A stretch of DNA of 64,000 bases from Eunapius fragilis (GCA_963681505.1 OY811972.1:14649004-14713003), one strand, 5' to 3'; shown: positions 12,961-23,943, counted from the stretch's first letter. Program-made: numbers and translations. The notes: generated by a model not told the origin, from the letters alone.

Positions 12961-13349
12961 TTCCAGAATTGATTGAACCACTATGATTGAACGTACATGT
13001 ACATTTTTGTAACGCGGAATCAAAAAAAAAAAAAATTCACTCCCTCGACACACTTGCCTTGGGCCTTTTTCACCCACGAGGGCATGAACATCTGCTCGCT
13101 TCCTATGCCGAAGAGTGTCACAGTTCCTTCCGGCGCCTTTTCTATCCTCACAACGTCGTCCATTGCCTGCAGAAGGTCCAGCGGGCACCCGTATCCGAGT
13201 TCCCGCCATGGAAACTGAGTGTTCACCAATTTGGTGTACTCCCTGCAGAAGTTTCTGAGCATCACTCCCTTGGAGCTAGAGAGGAGGACTGCCCGGGTGA
13301 ACTTCTTCACCGGTGATGGGGTGGATGGTCCCGCCATGTGTGGTTTCAT
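6011..13349 (-). CDS. TDRD5: TDRD5/Tejas-like LOTUS plus extended Tudor protein
   Basis: Exons (minus): 13349-13058, 12422-12214, candidate 9344-9271, 8756 to about 8512, candidate 8363-8316, 7898-7765, 7404-7294, 7112-7011, 6680-6474, 6373-6011. All joins keep phase. Exon 1 encodes a LOTUS (OST-HTH) domain at residues ~15-92 (GVMLRNF, FPWRELGYG, DVVRI). The last five exons encode an extended Tudor domain: VCSPGKIWLQ, FRRVRITD, AVVQYIDTGT, LPPLAHLC, GQWWELDSQLL, VDLFLDPDG. The middle is a Ser/Gln/His-rich linker with 12-bp repeats (8500-8570). About 590 residues. Tejas and TDRD5 act in germline granules in the piRNA pathway. Intron 1 appears to use a GC donor (AAG|GCAAGT). DTGT replaces the usual DYGN of the Tudor aromatic cage. 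TDRD7 is less likely because only one Tudor is seen. Linker exons are the least certain. Confidence 0.8.
8500..8570. repeat. Short tandem repeat inside the TDRD5-like linker exon
   Basis: Variants of a 12-bp unit, tcacgtgactgc/tcacatgactga, are repeated and encode Ser-Arg/His-Glu/Asp-Gln runs on the minus strand. Some units contain CACGTG. In-frame unit length fits expansion in a disordered linker. Confidence 0.6.
8885..9088. repeat. Degenerate 13-18-bp minisatellite (GGGGTTAAAGTAAGAG)
   Basis: About a dozen imperfect copies of a ggggttaaagtaagag-like unit in an intron of the TDRD5-like gene. It superficially resembles telomere repeats, but the unit length varies from 13 to 18 bp and the array is internal. 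Confidence 0.8.
9762..10203 (-). mobile_element. LINE reverse transcriptase 3' fragment
   Basis: The minus strand encodes pieces of the C-terminal region of a LINE polyprotein: RPADIRVNNW, GHTAGSAAFATEQRK, ELGWSCIPLVVESFGAWG, SLVRSNARAFLARAG. The first piece is in a different frame from the rest, so the copy is dead. It lies inside the large intron of the TDRD5-like gene. Related relics are at 16725-17374 and 60632-61690, each a different part of the same kind of protein. Confidence 0.8.
10366..11124 (-). pseudogene. hAT-like transposase-derived protein, N-terminal part
   Basis: One frame runs the whole length apart from a single TAG near 10597 (KEGIS-stop-VFSS). Motifs match a hAT-like family with an N-terminal zinc-finger-like segment: CRKEFGLGTMGEYSLKSH, then LRAEILWVLHTISCHNS, FPDSEIARRFSCGGEKTAYL, FDESLN. 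In that family the FDESLN region leads into the catalytic half, which is missing here: the frame stops soon after at 10366. This is therefore a truncated and interrupted relic inside a TDRD5-like intron. Confidence 0.7.
11844..12074. mobile_element. Inverted-repeat MITE, family 1, copy 2
   Basis: The same terminal repeats as 4147-4398 (TGGGACAGTGTCCAGC at one end, GCTGGACACTGTTCCA at the other), about 231 bp, inserted in the opposite relative orientation. Interior matches include tttataattagccgtacatt and the aaaagtaacgctcgcattga segment in reverse. It lies in a TDRD5-like intron. Confidence 0.85.
12425..13000. repeat. Polypurine tract and GT microsatellite in intron 1 of the TDRD5-like gene
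   Basis: Intron 1 (12423-13057) holds a purine-rich ggaaggaggga tract (about 12425-12620) that is the polypyrimidine side of the acceptor on the minus strand, and a (GT)n run at about 12926-12959. Confidence 0.8.
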
Positions 13350-14032
13350 TCATTTAAATTTTAAAATCACTTAACCGCTATGAAATTTCACCTCGCGCGG
13401 TCGGAAACTAGGTTTATAATTAGAATATTACGGTACCTGTCTAAAGAAACAGACACCTTTAGCTTATGTTTCAAACCTAATAACTCCTCAGAACAGCTAT
13501 AACAGTATATACTCATAAGTAGAATACAACACAACACTTCGACCTCTTTTATTCATAATGGACACGCATTCTTGATTCTTTAAATTGCGCAGCAAGTTTA
13601 TGCGCAAGCAGGCATCACCACGCGGATCGAAGGTCGGGTACAAGATCCGATATTGCAGCCCTCCTACAAAGGCTGGAGGTAAGACTAGTCTTTTTGTACA
13701 CCCAAGGCATGCCAAAAACAGAATTGATGAACCACTTTTATCGCCGAATTTTCTGTCTTTATGAAAAACCAAGTGTATATCTTATGAATAATCGTAGCGT
13801 GTTGTGGTCATTGCGTGAACATAGGTTACAAGAATGGAATACCACACCAAAGTTGAAACAACTGCTGCTGCTGAGCGTGATAAATGGGGACAAGGAGAGC
13901 GGCATTTGCTGCTGATCTGCAAATTGCTTTTTTCATCAATACCCTTACTGATAAGTGCACCCTGAACATTTTTCTGCCATTGCTGCCAGAGAGTTATCAA
14001 TGCTAGGGCAGAAGGAGTGCACCATAGGTGTT
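13350..14032. other. Intergenic; no firm gene
   Basis: This is the 5' flank of the TDRD5-like gene. A 91-codon frame on the minus strand (13497-13772) has no recognisable domain, and overlapping + frames are equally open. I cannot support either. Confidence 0.4.
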
Positions 14033-14221
14033 CATAGTGAGTATATTTGTAAACATATATAGTAATTGTGAGGTTTGCTATGCAGTTAATATTTATAACC
14101 TGAGGTGTGTGTGGTGTTATCAATTGTGCCATACATGCAAATCCAATGAATAAAAACAGTCAGTCAGTTAATTCTGTCCTATAAACAGTGGACACAATAA
14201 TGCCCCCATTTAAAGCGCACT

Positions 14222-17200
14222 TCAAATTGCTTGTGAAACTGTACTTGTACTCTGAGAGCTATAGTTCTGATGCAGAATATCTTCTGAAAAATAGTCATCT
14301 GTGGGTGACAGTATTGTCTCTTCCTTTTCTATTGCAGGGGAGAGCTGGGTCAATGAATCTAAATGACTTTCAACTGATAAGCAATCTGTGTGCATTAATG
14401 TCAGTGTTGGTTTGAAATCAGGATCAAATTTCTGTGTATGTGGGACAAGAGGATTGGTGGAAGGACTGAGGGAAATTTTAATTTACACAAATTCTTCAGA
14501 ACCAACATGAAAGTGCATCTAACATATTATGCATACCACCTCTAATGTCACACTGAGATGCTGATTCATTATGAATTCCCACATGCATTGCATCAAATCA
14601 CCTCATGGACTGCGAATCCTAGTGAATGGAGGTCATGTCTCCTGCAAAGAGATCAAAAATTTGGCACTGATATGAGATATGCTATCGATGCTGCAAAAAG
14701 GGACTAACGCATGTTTTTCCAAGTTTTCAAATCATTGGATATTCTGAGAGATTACCTACAATTTCCTTCTTCCGCTTTGGAAATGGTCTGTCCTTTTAAA
14801 ATGGCCTAATTTTGTTAAGATTATGTGTACATTCACCCACTGTAAAAGTATCACATTAGGTCCCTTTCTGCTGTAATTAAAACCATCTAATGCAAACATA
14901 ATACGAGATTATTGCTGCGAAAAGGGTATTATGGAAGGCACATCAAAGTTGACTTGTGCAATATGAAATGTTTAACATGGATAGTTATAATTTCAGGTCA
15001 TTTTAAACTCCGTGATTGACAGACTAATTTCCACTGTATAAAAAGGATGTTGTACAGGATCAATATATCTCTTAGAATAGTCAATAAAATCTAAAACCTT
15101 GTAAAAAAACTTGTGTTGGGTCTCATTTCTGATTGATTATGCCAACTGCATACCTGCTATATATTTTCCTTTGCCGTAGAATGAGGATGGTGGCAACAGC
15201 TGGAACAAGGAATATCGCAACCAGTATGCTCATGACAATGTAATAAAGTTTAGTTGGCGTGTTGAGTGGTGTGACATCAAAATTTGATTGTGCAGCATTT
15301 GCATATGATGTAAGGTTAAGTGATACTGTGGCTGTGGTTAGAGATGAAGGGCTGCCTTTGGTGCTTGATGGCACATGGGATTGAACTGGTGCATGGGAAA
15401 GTGTTGAAAAAGACCAATAATCAAGTGACGGAGATTTAATTTGCTGGGAAGGCTGCTGTTGGTAGGTTGGTAGGTTGTATGTAATCTGTAGACCAGTTAC
15501 CCCAGAAGTGGCAGTAGGTGTAATCGGGAATCCGGATGTGACCAACTGTGAGTGAAGTGATGGAACCACACAACTTGCAGGAGGCACAAAGAAATATGTA
15601 GGTTCGGCTTGATAGCGTCGGTAGCATGCTGAAAACCAACACGTGGCATCAAGTGATGCGACCACACCCATCATAGTAGTATCTCCTTTTTCGGTAACTA
15701 CTTGCAATTGCGCTTGCATGGTCTAGAAAACATAAATTCGTTACGCCAGGCATGAGAGAAAATTTCAGTGGCTGGGGGGTGGGTGGTGTTGAAATGTGAC
15801 CTCAGGATGACGTCAAACAGGATAGGGTTCAGTAAAACACAATATTTAGTACAGGATATTCATCGATTATAACGCGTTGCATGGGCGTATATATATATAC
15901 GTATCTAGCTTTGTGGTCAGCCGGGCATGAACTCATGCAGTTCCCCGCCTAATAAATTACATTGACATTTATCAACATACCAGCTATCATCTGTACTCCG
16001 CCCTATCTGTGACGGTGTCACAGGATATGCCCCCCCCCCCCCCCCCCCCCCCCCGATTGTGCGTCCGGCCGGACTCGTGGTCCTAGGATACGTGCATGTG
16101 CCCCCTTAGGATAGGGTAGCGTAGGTAGTGGTCGCCACCCGCGAGTGCCAATATCGGTTGTCTTGAATATACAGCAAACAGGAAGGATAATTATACTGAC
16201 CCCAAGAGATCGTCAGCTATCACTCTATACTACTAGCGCTTCGTTTATCAAAAAACGTGCTCCGTACGAAAGAAAACAACTGTTTTATCCAATTAAGCGG
16301 ATTTCTGGTATAGTCGCCAGTGCGGTTGGTCTGTCGCCACGTATGGTAGGAGTGCTCGCCACCCCCCTGTATTTCGTTGTTACGTAGCGCATGGAAGGTG
16401 GATTGTAACACAACATTGCTCAACCAAATTATCAAGTATGGAGCAGCCTTTAACCACCCCAGGAAAGCTTCACTTTGTATTTGTTACTAGTATAGGAGGC
16501 GACCATTCATTCATACTACTTCTTTTACTGCCGAAATTGTATATACAGCTAAGGATTGAAGTATATGTACCGTTATAAGATAGTGCCATGCCAATATTAA
16601 TTAGCTACGTATACTGTAATGTTATGGTTGCTGAGAAGATGGATCAGGTTACAAATGATATGTGATCATCAATGGCATAGTGCCTTATCAGGCTCCATGT
16701 TTTAGATGTCACATAAGTTTTTATTTAATTGAGAGATGCAGCATTCCCCCTCTGAATGGCAACAGAAAACCTTTGCAGGAGGTATGCTAGAGAGCTTTTG
16801 TCACCAGTGGTGTTAGCTATGCGGTGACCAAAGTCTGATAGGAAAGAAATGGAGCGACACTCCAGTTGTTTCAAAGGCAACAGGTGTGAAGGAATGGTAT
16901 GCATGGGAGGTGAGGTAATTGTACTTCTTGATCTTGGTCTGCTCTGCTTGGTTCGCTGTTGCACATAATTCAGAGGCTGTCATGGATAGATGGGAAGTGG
17001 CAAAAGTGTCTACGCAGATTGCATCCCAAACCAACAATTCGATTCGACCATGGTACCATGGTGATTCCATCAGGATGCTTACCATCTGATCAAGACCCGT
17101 GGGCTCTAGCTGAGAAGGAACATTGGCAGAGGACAAAGCCCTGTGTAGAATATCCTTCATTCTGCATGTCATGGTAGAAGTGGCGGCCAGCACTAAAACG

Positions 17201-18513
17201 ACAACTGTGTGTGCTGAGCATGTCCACATTTGATCCACAGTGGTGGCAAATGTGAGGATGCAAAGTGGGGCCCCCAGACGAAGGCCAATGGTTATGCAGA
17301 TATAGTGTTATCATCCTAGCGAAGGCCCAGGGATGCATATTACCCTCCCTCACTTCCTTCAGAGCTGCATCCATGCTCTCAGCTGAATTCTCACTCCATT
17401 ACAGAACACTACAATATGATATTACTTCATTTTATGCATGTACAGCATATGTAAGCTAGGTCTAAGTTCAAGATAATCTTCTCTGTATTTGCAGAAGTAG
17501 CTGTACTCTCTCCAGCTAAGCATGATATGCTATAGGCCTACATTTAATAGGCTTTTAGCTGAAAGGACCGCATGCGGAATGAGATACAACCCGTTACTGA
17601 TGTACCCCTATGGCGAACACTCCTCCACAACATACAAACCTCAAACGCTTAGCACTCAAGATATAGGACACATTTGGGAGCCGAATGGTTGCCAATTTAA
17701 GCCTAAAGACATAATTTGTGGAGGTAGGAGTAGTCGCCACCCCTGGCGACTACTACTTACGAGCGTAAATTCAGTTGAAGTGTTCGCCACCCTCACTAAT
17801 TCTTGACTCAAAAGGTTTATTTTAAAACAAAGCTAAGTACATTGTACAGAAATAACTGCTCTTCTATAATAGCACGATTTTACGCCAATCTGTGCTACAT
17901 ACTTCGCTAACACTCACTTGCACCAATAGAACCCGCCAGCAATTGTGCGGTATTTACCGCGCCATTTTACCTATAAATGAAGTAGCTAACTTTGTATAAT
18001 TATGTTGCAAAAACGTTAATAGTAAATAAAACTTGAACAAAGTACCGTAAACACTGAGTCCCAGGAGTATTACTTCCATTTTGTGCCAAGACATACAAAC
18101 GTTAGGTAAGCCCTAGCGCCACGTTTGAAAGGAAGAGTGGCGAGCACTCCTGCACTGGCGACCATACCTGACGCTACCCTAGGCTGTTCCCCCATAATTT
18201 GCCCCTCGTCGAACCGAGGTAGTTAAGCATAATAATAGCTGTGATTTGTTTGTACACGTCCTTCCCACTCTTTCAATGTTCTTATAAGATGGGTACTTTA
18301 TTAGGAAGGTCTTACGGTCGACCCTTGTATGCGTATGCAGCGCACAATATGTGTTGATGGTATTCGGTGAATTGCATACACTTACCTTGCTGGGGCTGAT
18401 GCAGTTGTACTCCAGAACCATGAGGTACACGGACTGATTTATGTTCCAAGTTAAAACCAGTTCGCTCGGGTTGCACGTCCGTATGGCCAGTGTATCCGAA
18501 GGATTGACGCTCG
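14222..18513 (-). CDS. Single-pass membrane protein family, copy A (5' end not found)
   Basis: Exons (minus): 18513-18386, 15722-15154, 14641-14602, 14431-14222. Phases agree at every join (2+42 codons; 0 to 2; a 40-nt microexon, 2 to 0; 69 codons plus stop). The ectodomain has IRTCNPSELVLTWNI and LDATCWFSACY, possibly one Ig-like fold. A Ser/Thr/Pro-rich stalk follows, then the span IVMSILVAIFLVPAVATILI, basic RQRKIYSR, and a tail KFDPDFKPTLTL...STSTVSQAI. Reading straight through the donor at 15153 gives a false stop at 15123; splicing through the microexon gives the longer tail. Signal peptide and first exons were not identified. Its first intron is swollen by a ~2-kb transposon relative to copy B. 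Function unknown; the architecture suggests a surface receptor or adhesion protein. Confidence 0.75.
16113..18181. mobile_element. TIR transposon with subterminal TGGCGA motifs
   Basis: The left end TAGGGTAGCGTAGGTAGTGG followed by TCGCCA is mirrored at the right end by TGGCGACCATACCTGACGCT followed by ACCCTA. Further TCGCCAC/GTGGCGA motifs cluster near both ends (16313-16370, 17735-17792, 18135-18160), a pattern typical of transposase-binding sites. Length is about 2.07 kb. No transposase frame survives; a LINE relic sits inside. It lies in the first intron of copy A, and the corresponding intron of copy B (about 740 bp) lacks it. Confidence 0.7.
16725..17374 (-). mobile_element. LINE reverse transcriptase C-terminal relic
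   Basis: Pieces in different frames of a LINE C-terminus: FSAGRHFYHDMQNEGYSTQG, WYHGRIELLVWDAICVDTFA, SELCATANQAEQTKIKKYN, and FLSDFGHRIANTTGD ending QRGNAASLN. At least two frameshifts. It is nested within the TIR transposon. Confidence 0.75.
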
Positions 18514-18956
18514 CTGCAAAGGTTGCGGGAATCCATGTGCGTTAAACCAATCATTTAGCTCTTTATCAGTGGCTCTCACCTGTAAGACAATTGGGACTAA
18601 AGCACAAACCCTTTGATGACTTGCACAAATACAGCTAGGCGCACCAGTTTAGGATACCGCCTGCAAACCATCGCTAAACACCCTCTATGAATACATTTAG
18701 CAACTACGAATTAAGGTCCGGGATTGGAATCGGAACGATAATGTAAAAGTAATAAAAACATTCTCTACACGAGAAGGTTGGTGGTATATAGGAATCAAAG
18801 GTGATGGTGGTGTAAAAAGCAATTTTAATTTTCCTGTTAATTCAATTCATCTAATGTAGTGCTAGTTATGCTGTGTGTGGCAAGAAAATGAGGATGGCAG
18901 ATGACACTGTAAGTAATAAGTTAACAACTATTCCATCAACTATACATGTACCCCAG
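18514..18956. other. Flank shared with copy B, then non-coding
   Basis: About 18514-18695 is clearly similar to 59888-60085, so the duplicated segment extends 5' of the last recognised exon; the missing first exons may lie nearby, but no convincing one was found. The part around 18770-18830 resembles one arm of the inverted repeat at 32612-32792. Confidence 0.5.
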
Positions 18957-19427
18957 GGTGGTGAAAGCTGTAATGTGGAAACAAAAAGGTGCAGTTATTT
19001 GTATTGTAGCTACATGTAATCCATGGCGGGCACATCCCATTATGTCAAAGGACAAGGAAACTCAAGATATTGAGGTACAAAAATATATCACATGTTCATC
19101 ATTAAGTGATTGGCTTTGGGGGTAAACAATGTTTAATGTTTTGATGAAGGGCAAATGGTGGTGCACCCCTTCCTGCTTAGATAGGGCATGGGAAGCATAT
19201 AGTGTGTTGCAAAGGGACTTAGCCGGTCAATCCTGCCTCTCTGTCTGCAACTCTTCCCTCTAAACAACCTATCCCCAACTTAGATTGCCTCTGCCTGGTT
19301 CCATGGATTGTATTCTGCAAAATATGAATGGTGTTCTTCGGAAAGTGCAGTCTCATAGCCTAAATGAACTAGCATTAATTTTTAATAGTGACTTCTTAAC
19401 TACTGATATGTATATTATTACATGTAG

Positions 19428-19498
19428 CCAAGTATCAGCCGTGGTTCAGAGCCATTGCAGGCAAGTATCAGTGGTTCAGAGTCATTGCAGGCAAGTAT
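19428..19498. repeat. Two-copy tandem repeat
   Basis: caagtatcagccgtggttca and its neighbour repeat once with a 3-bp difference (caagtatcagtggttcagag), unit about 30 bp, upstream of the BEN-domain exons. Confidence 0.7.
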
Positions 19499-20036
19499 GA
19501 TAACCCTGTTATTACTAATATATAGGTGTCTGATGCAGCTGTGAAGCAATGTCTCCTGAAAGCAAAAGTGATAGTTTGCATTTCAAAAGTAGTATTTTCC
19601 TTTCTGCATGCATTTATAGGGTAAAGAGAAAGTGGATCAATTCCAGTGCAGCAGTAACCAGGTAGAAATTACATGTACAAGTGTTCATGTATCATGTTTG
19701 ATGCAATACTTTCTTCAAAGAGTGATGAACCTATGAGAGCAACAGATTGCTTGGTGAGGTTTAATTTTTATTTATGCGCATGCATTATATTTACATTCGT
19801 ATAAAGACACAAGACCAGTTCAAAACTTCGATGCAGGAGGTACATGCAGAGCTGGATCAAATATTGGCTATTATACAACCACCAAAGTAAGGAAGTAGCT
19901 GTATGCCTTACATGCGTGTACTTAGCACACCGGGCATCTCACATGTGGTTGGAAAACATTGCAGTGAATTGAAACCGGTTTGTACATGCAAATTGTAGTG
20001 TAGAATTACACATTCACCTATTTTACTCTGACTCAG

Positions 20037-20371
20037 TGTATCATCAAAGGGGTGGATGTAAATCTGTTGCCAGCCAATTATATATACTTGTTTGGACTCG
20101 TGCTCCTTGACTTGTACTTCACTAGAGAAGAACTGTCCCAGAGTTTAATCTTTCCATCAACAAAAAGCAAGAAACCTATGCTAGACCAAGAGAAGGTTGG
20201 CACCATTATAGGTAAGTGGTTGCATAAAAACATCATGAATAACAACATATGGTTTAATATACAGAGTTGATGAAGCAACGCTTTCCTGATGAGAAGTTTG
20301 ATTCGAAGAAGTTTCAAGAAAAAGCTAATCAGAAATGTAGAGACGCTAATAATTATGTAATTGTTGTTTGA
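20037..20371 (+). CDS. BEN-domain protein, C-terminal exons
   Basis: Two phase-matched exons, 20037-20211 and 20265-20371 (ATTATAG|GTAAGT, then ATATACAG|AG), encode a BEN domain: LFTREE-type LDLYFTREELSQS, KKPMLDQEKVGTII, then LMKQRFPDEKFDS and KANQKCRDANN, followed shortly by a stop. BEN domains bind DNA or proteins in chromatin and transcription; nuclear. The domain ends at the C-terminus, as is common. Possible upstream exons: 19807-19886 (coiled-coil-like, phase not settled) and an open stretch at 18957-19077 ending at GAG|GTACAA. The 5' end is unresolved. Confidence 0.75.
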
Positions 20372-21352
20372 TGTCTTGTAATTGTGTTAATACAAGTATG
20401 AAAAGATTGCATATCATAATAAGCATGGTGTGACTTGGATACGTAATGCTAGTTCATGGATACCTTTCATGGTACGTCAGGCCTGATCAGGCCAATTGAT
20501 GTCTCAATTGAATGCCATGTCATGGCAAGGCATTGTAAATCATGGCATGTTAAGTCATGGCATGACAACCACTAATAAACATGGAACACTATGGCATGTC
20601 ATGCCATGACTTGGATCCAAGTCATAATTGCAAGCGACGTTAACGTGTATACAAACGCACTAGCTGCACGATAGTTTACAAATCCGCACCGACGAACGCC
20701 CGGGCCAAGGCAAGCCTATGTTAGACGTTTAGTACTGGTAAGTGGTTTGCGTACATACCTAATCGGCGGCCATGTCATCTCGCCAACCACGCCCTCAATC
20801 CGTCAAAAAGTAATTACAAACAAGGCTGGGAACCATACACTGAGGTGTAATGTGGTAAATCAGTGTTATGGCAGCACACCTTTAACACCCCATTATTGGT
20901 GGGGTGCGGTGTTAACACCCTAGCATGCTCTGTTAACACCCATGGATGTAAGCTGAACACCCTTGTGTGTTATCAAAGCACCCCCTTGGGGAGGGGGGGT
21001 GAGGAATGTGCTAAATATACAGGCGTACATAATTTTTACGGTCCCATTTCAGTCAATGACCTTGTTAGTTCAGTGTTGTTACAACCACTAATGCATTTCA
21101 ATCCTACATGCCACCACGTTTCTCATAAAGAATGTTTTTATTTACTTGTACATATTGTATAATTACATGTATGTACAGATAGATATATATATATATACAG
21201 AATACGCAATACAATGTAAAGAGCATAAGCATACTAGTGCATACATGTAATTTATGCACCCCATGCACAAGACAGAAGCAAACTTTAGCATACTTTTAAA
21301 GCATTAAATAATTTGCCGTTCCTTTCATTGCACGGACCACCCCTTAATTGCC
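20372..21352. other. Intergenic; CATGGCATG cluster and TTAACACCC repeats
   Basis: At 20460-20625 ATGGCATG/CATGCCAT motifs recur in both orientations with the palindrome GGCCTGATCAGGCC. At 20878-20985 TTAACACCC-like motifs recur about every 25-30 bp. No exon seen. The last 150 bp lie downstream of the 7TM receptor. Confidence 0.5.
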
Positions 21353-22318
21353 TCATACACTGGCTGGGGGCAGAGAGTAATAAGTACTATTCCTTGCCGG
21401 TCTACAGGGGTGACGGATCAGCGAGGTCTCCAGCTCTATTGTATTCTCAAGAACATTGTCAGAAATTGTAACTGTTCCCTTCTTCCTTGCCGAGCACTTT
21501 ACCACAGCTATGTGTATTAACAAGGTCACACCAGCGGAGAGACTCCAAAGTGGTTGAAGTACTTTCTCAGCAATAGTCTGCGTTGAGCTAAGATGTCCAT
21601 ATAAATTGTACATATTGAATACCAGCGTTGGCATCGTGGAGACGAAGAACATTATTGGAAACGCAACCAGTGGGAGGAGTTGTTTAAGTGCCTTCCAATG
21701 CTGATCACTTTCCTTAATCGGCCCGTACATCATTGCTCTCCAACGTACGCTGTGCGCCAGCTTTATCGCCATGGCAATCATGGCTGCTAATGTTGCCAGC
21801 GATATAAACATTGCAGGAGCATCCCATAGAACAATCCTCTGAATGGCATACGTTTCACTCTTATTCGAATAACACCAAAATACCTTAGCATGCGTGTTGG
21901 TGATTAGAGGAACGCAGGTTACCACTCCTGGCATGAGTAGTGAGGTCACAACATACAACACTTCTACCTTCCTCAGGTCCTTGTGGCACACTGCAAAACA
22001 GAAGAGATGAATGGACACCGACATCATGAACAGTAGTATCACCCATCTGGTGTAATAAATGAACAATCCAATTGCAACACAAGCTTGATCATGAATCATA
22101 TCTGGATCAACCTTTATATACGTGTACCTAATCACCGACAGAAAACTCAATGCCAACGCTGACAACACCTGGTACAGTGCCAGTCGATAGACTACCTTTG
22201 CGTGGAGCTTTAAGACGAACACCAAGATGGCCGCCAGTAGACACACGATCACAGAGACACTGTCAAGTGCGATGTGAAAATCACTAGCAAGTCTGAATTT
22301 ATTGACCAATGAATTCAT
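21353..22318 (-). CDS. Single-exon seven-transmembrane receptor
   Basis: An intact 321-codon frame with no intron. Seven hydrophobic segments lie at about residues 17-38, 44-64, 82-110, 118-141, 165-187, 215-240 and 250-275. A Cys before TM3 (QACVAIG) and one in the second extracellular loop (VFWCYSN) could form the usual disulfide. The C-terminal tail is short, with several Ser/Thr and Tyr (STYYSLPPASV). No classical DRY or NPxxY motif is obvious, so I cannot place it among rhodopsin-like receptors; it may belong to a sponge-type or cAMP-receptor-like group. Expected at the plasma membrane, coupling to G proteins by inference only. Confidence 0.8.
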   Translation of the reverse strand: MNSLVNKFRLASDFHIALDSVSVIVCLLAAILVFVLKLHAKVVYRLALYQVLSALALSFLSVIRYTYIKVDPDMIHDQACVAIGLFIYYTRWVILLFMMSVSIHLFCFAVCHKDLRKVEVLYVVTSLLMPGVVTCVPLITNTHAKVFWCYSNKSETYAIQRIVLWDAPAMFISLATLAAMIAMAIKLAHSVRWRAMMYGPIKESDQHWKALKQLLPLVAFPIMFFVSTMPTLVFNMYNLYGHLSSTQTIAEKVLQPLWSLSAGVTLLIHIAVVKCSARKKGTVTISDNVLENTIELETSLIRHPCRPARNSTYYSLPPASV

Positions 22319-23436
22319 TCCGCAATCAGAATCAAATCGTTAATCGTATGTAACTTGTACGGATCACTCACTTAACCGTCTCCTATACATAAATAAATGC
22401 AGCGCAAAGCAGGTGCTTAGTGTGCGAATTGCATACAACACCCACACATATTGACAGCGGTTTATTTTTAGAAGTAGCTAAATGCAAGGGCATGTAACCT
22501 TATCATCGTAACCTACGGAAATGATGCGGTATGATGAAATCATTACAGCTGAAAACTATGGAACGCCAAATGAGTCAATAATGAGTGATTAATTTAACGA
22601 CAGCCTTTGATCATCGATCGACAGCTTTCGACCATCGACTATGGAACGCCGTTTGGGTCAAAATTGATCTCATCTGTATATGTTAAGGGAAGGTCAACTG
22701 CACCGATGTAGCATTAGCTATTGCTGTTTTACACGTGCTCTCTCCGTTCAGTGAAAACAACGCATGCTATTCATTTTCTAATTTTCATGCATGCTGATTG
22801 TAGGCCAATTTCCAGCAGAGAGGTTTTCTGAAGCAAACCTCAGAGTGCGATTGGTAATTTCTGGAAGGCTATGAAGACATTGCATTGATCGACAGCAGAA
22901 GAAGAGGAATTGATTTCTTGATGTTCCTTATATGTACCTGGAGTATTAAAATACAGGCCAGACATAAGGATCGTTCTTAAGTGTACTAGTAAAGTTAGGA
23001 CACTATGCATAGAAGTCATGGTACGAGGCAACTAGTGCAGCTAATATTATACAAGTCCTCCTCACATGCATGGGGATATTATACAAGTCCTCCTGGAGGA
23101 CACATGCATGGGGGATACTATACAAGACCTCCTGGAGAACACATGCATGGGGGATATGAAATGTGTCACACATGCAGTGTACAAACGTTGATAAAACATA
23201 ATCATATTGTACACCTGTTTGCAACAATTACTGAGAGTGGATATCCTTGAGGAGAGCATTTGTAATGCAGAATTTAGACAGCAGGATACAAAACTCCTTT
23301 CATTGAGCATGACTGGAATGTGGACATGGCAGAGACATCTTTGAAACAAAAGTGAATTAAACCAAGTGGTAAGAAGGTAGAAGAATATTTTGATTTGCAG
23401 CAGAGCTAGATTTTGACTGAGTGATGCAAAAAAAAG
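22319..23436. other. Intergenic with a short tandem array
   Basis: This is upstream of the 7TM receptor. No exon supported. At 23043-23155 a ~45-50-bp unit (tatacaagtcctcctggagg acacatgcatgggg) is repeated about three times. Confidence 0.6.

Positions 23437-23943
<507 letters not shown>

Noticed and set aside
13497..13772. A 91-codon minus ORF with ATG
   Set aside because: No recognisable domain, and overlapping frames on the other strand are equally open.
15123..15153. The stop after GIINQK as the true end of the membrane protein
   Set aside because: A good donor precedes it and the phase-matched microexon plus tail exon are conserved in all three copies. Kept only as a possible alternative form.
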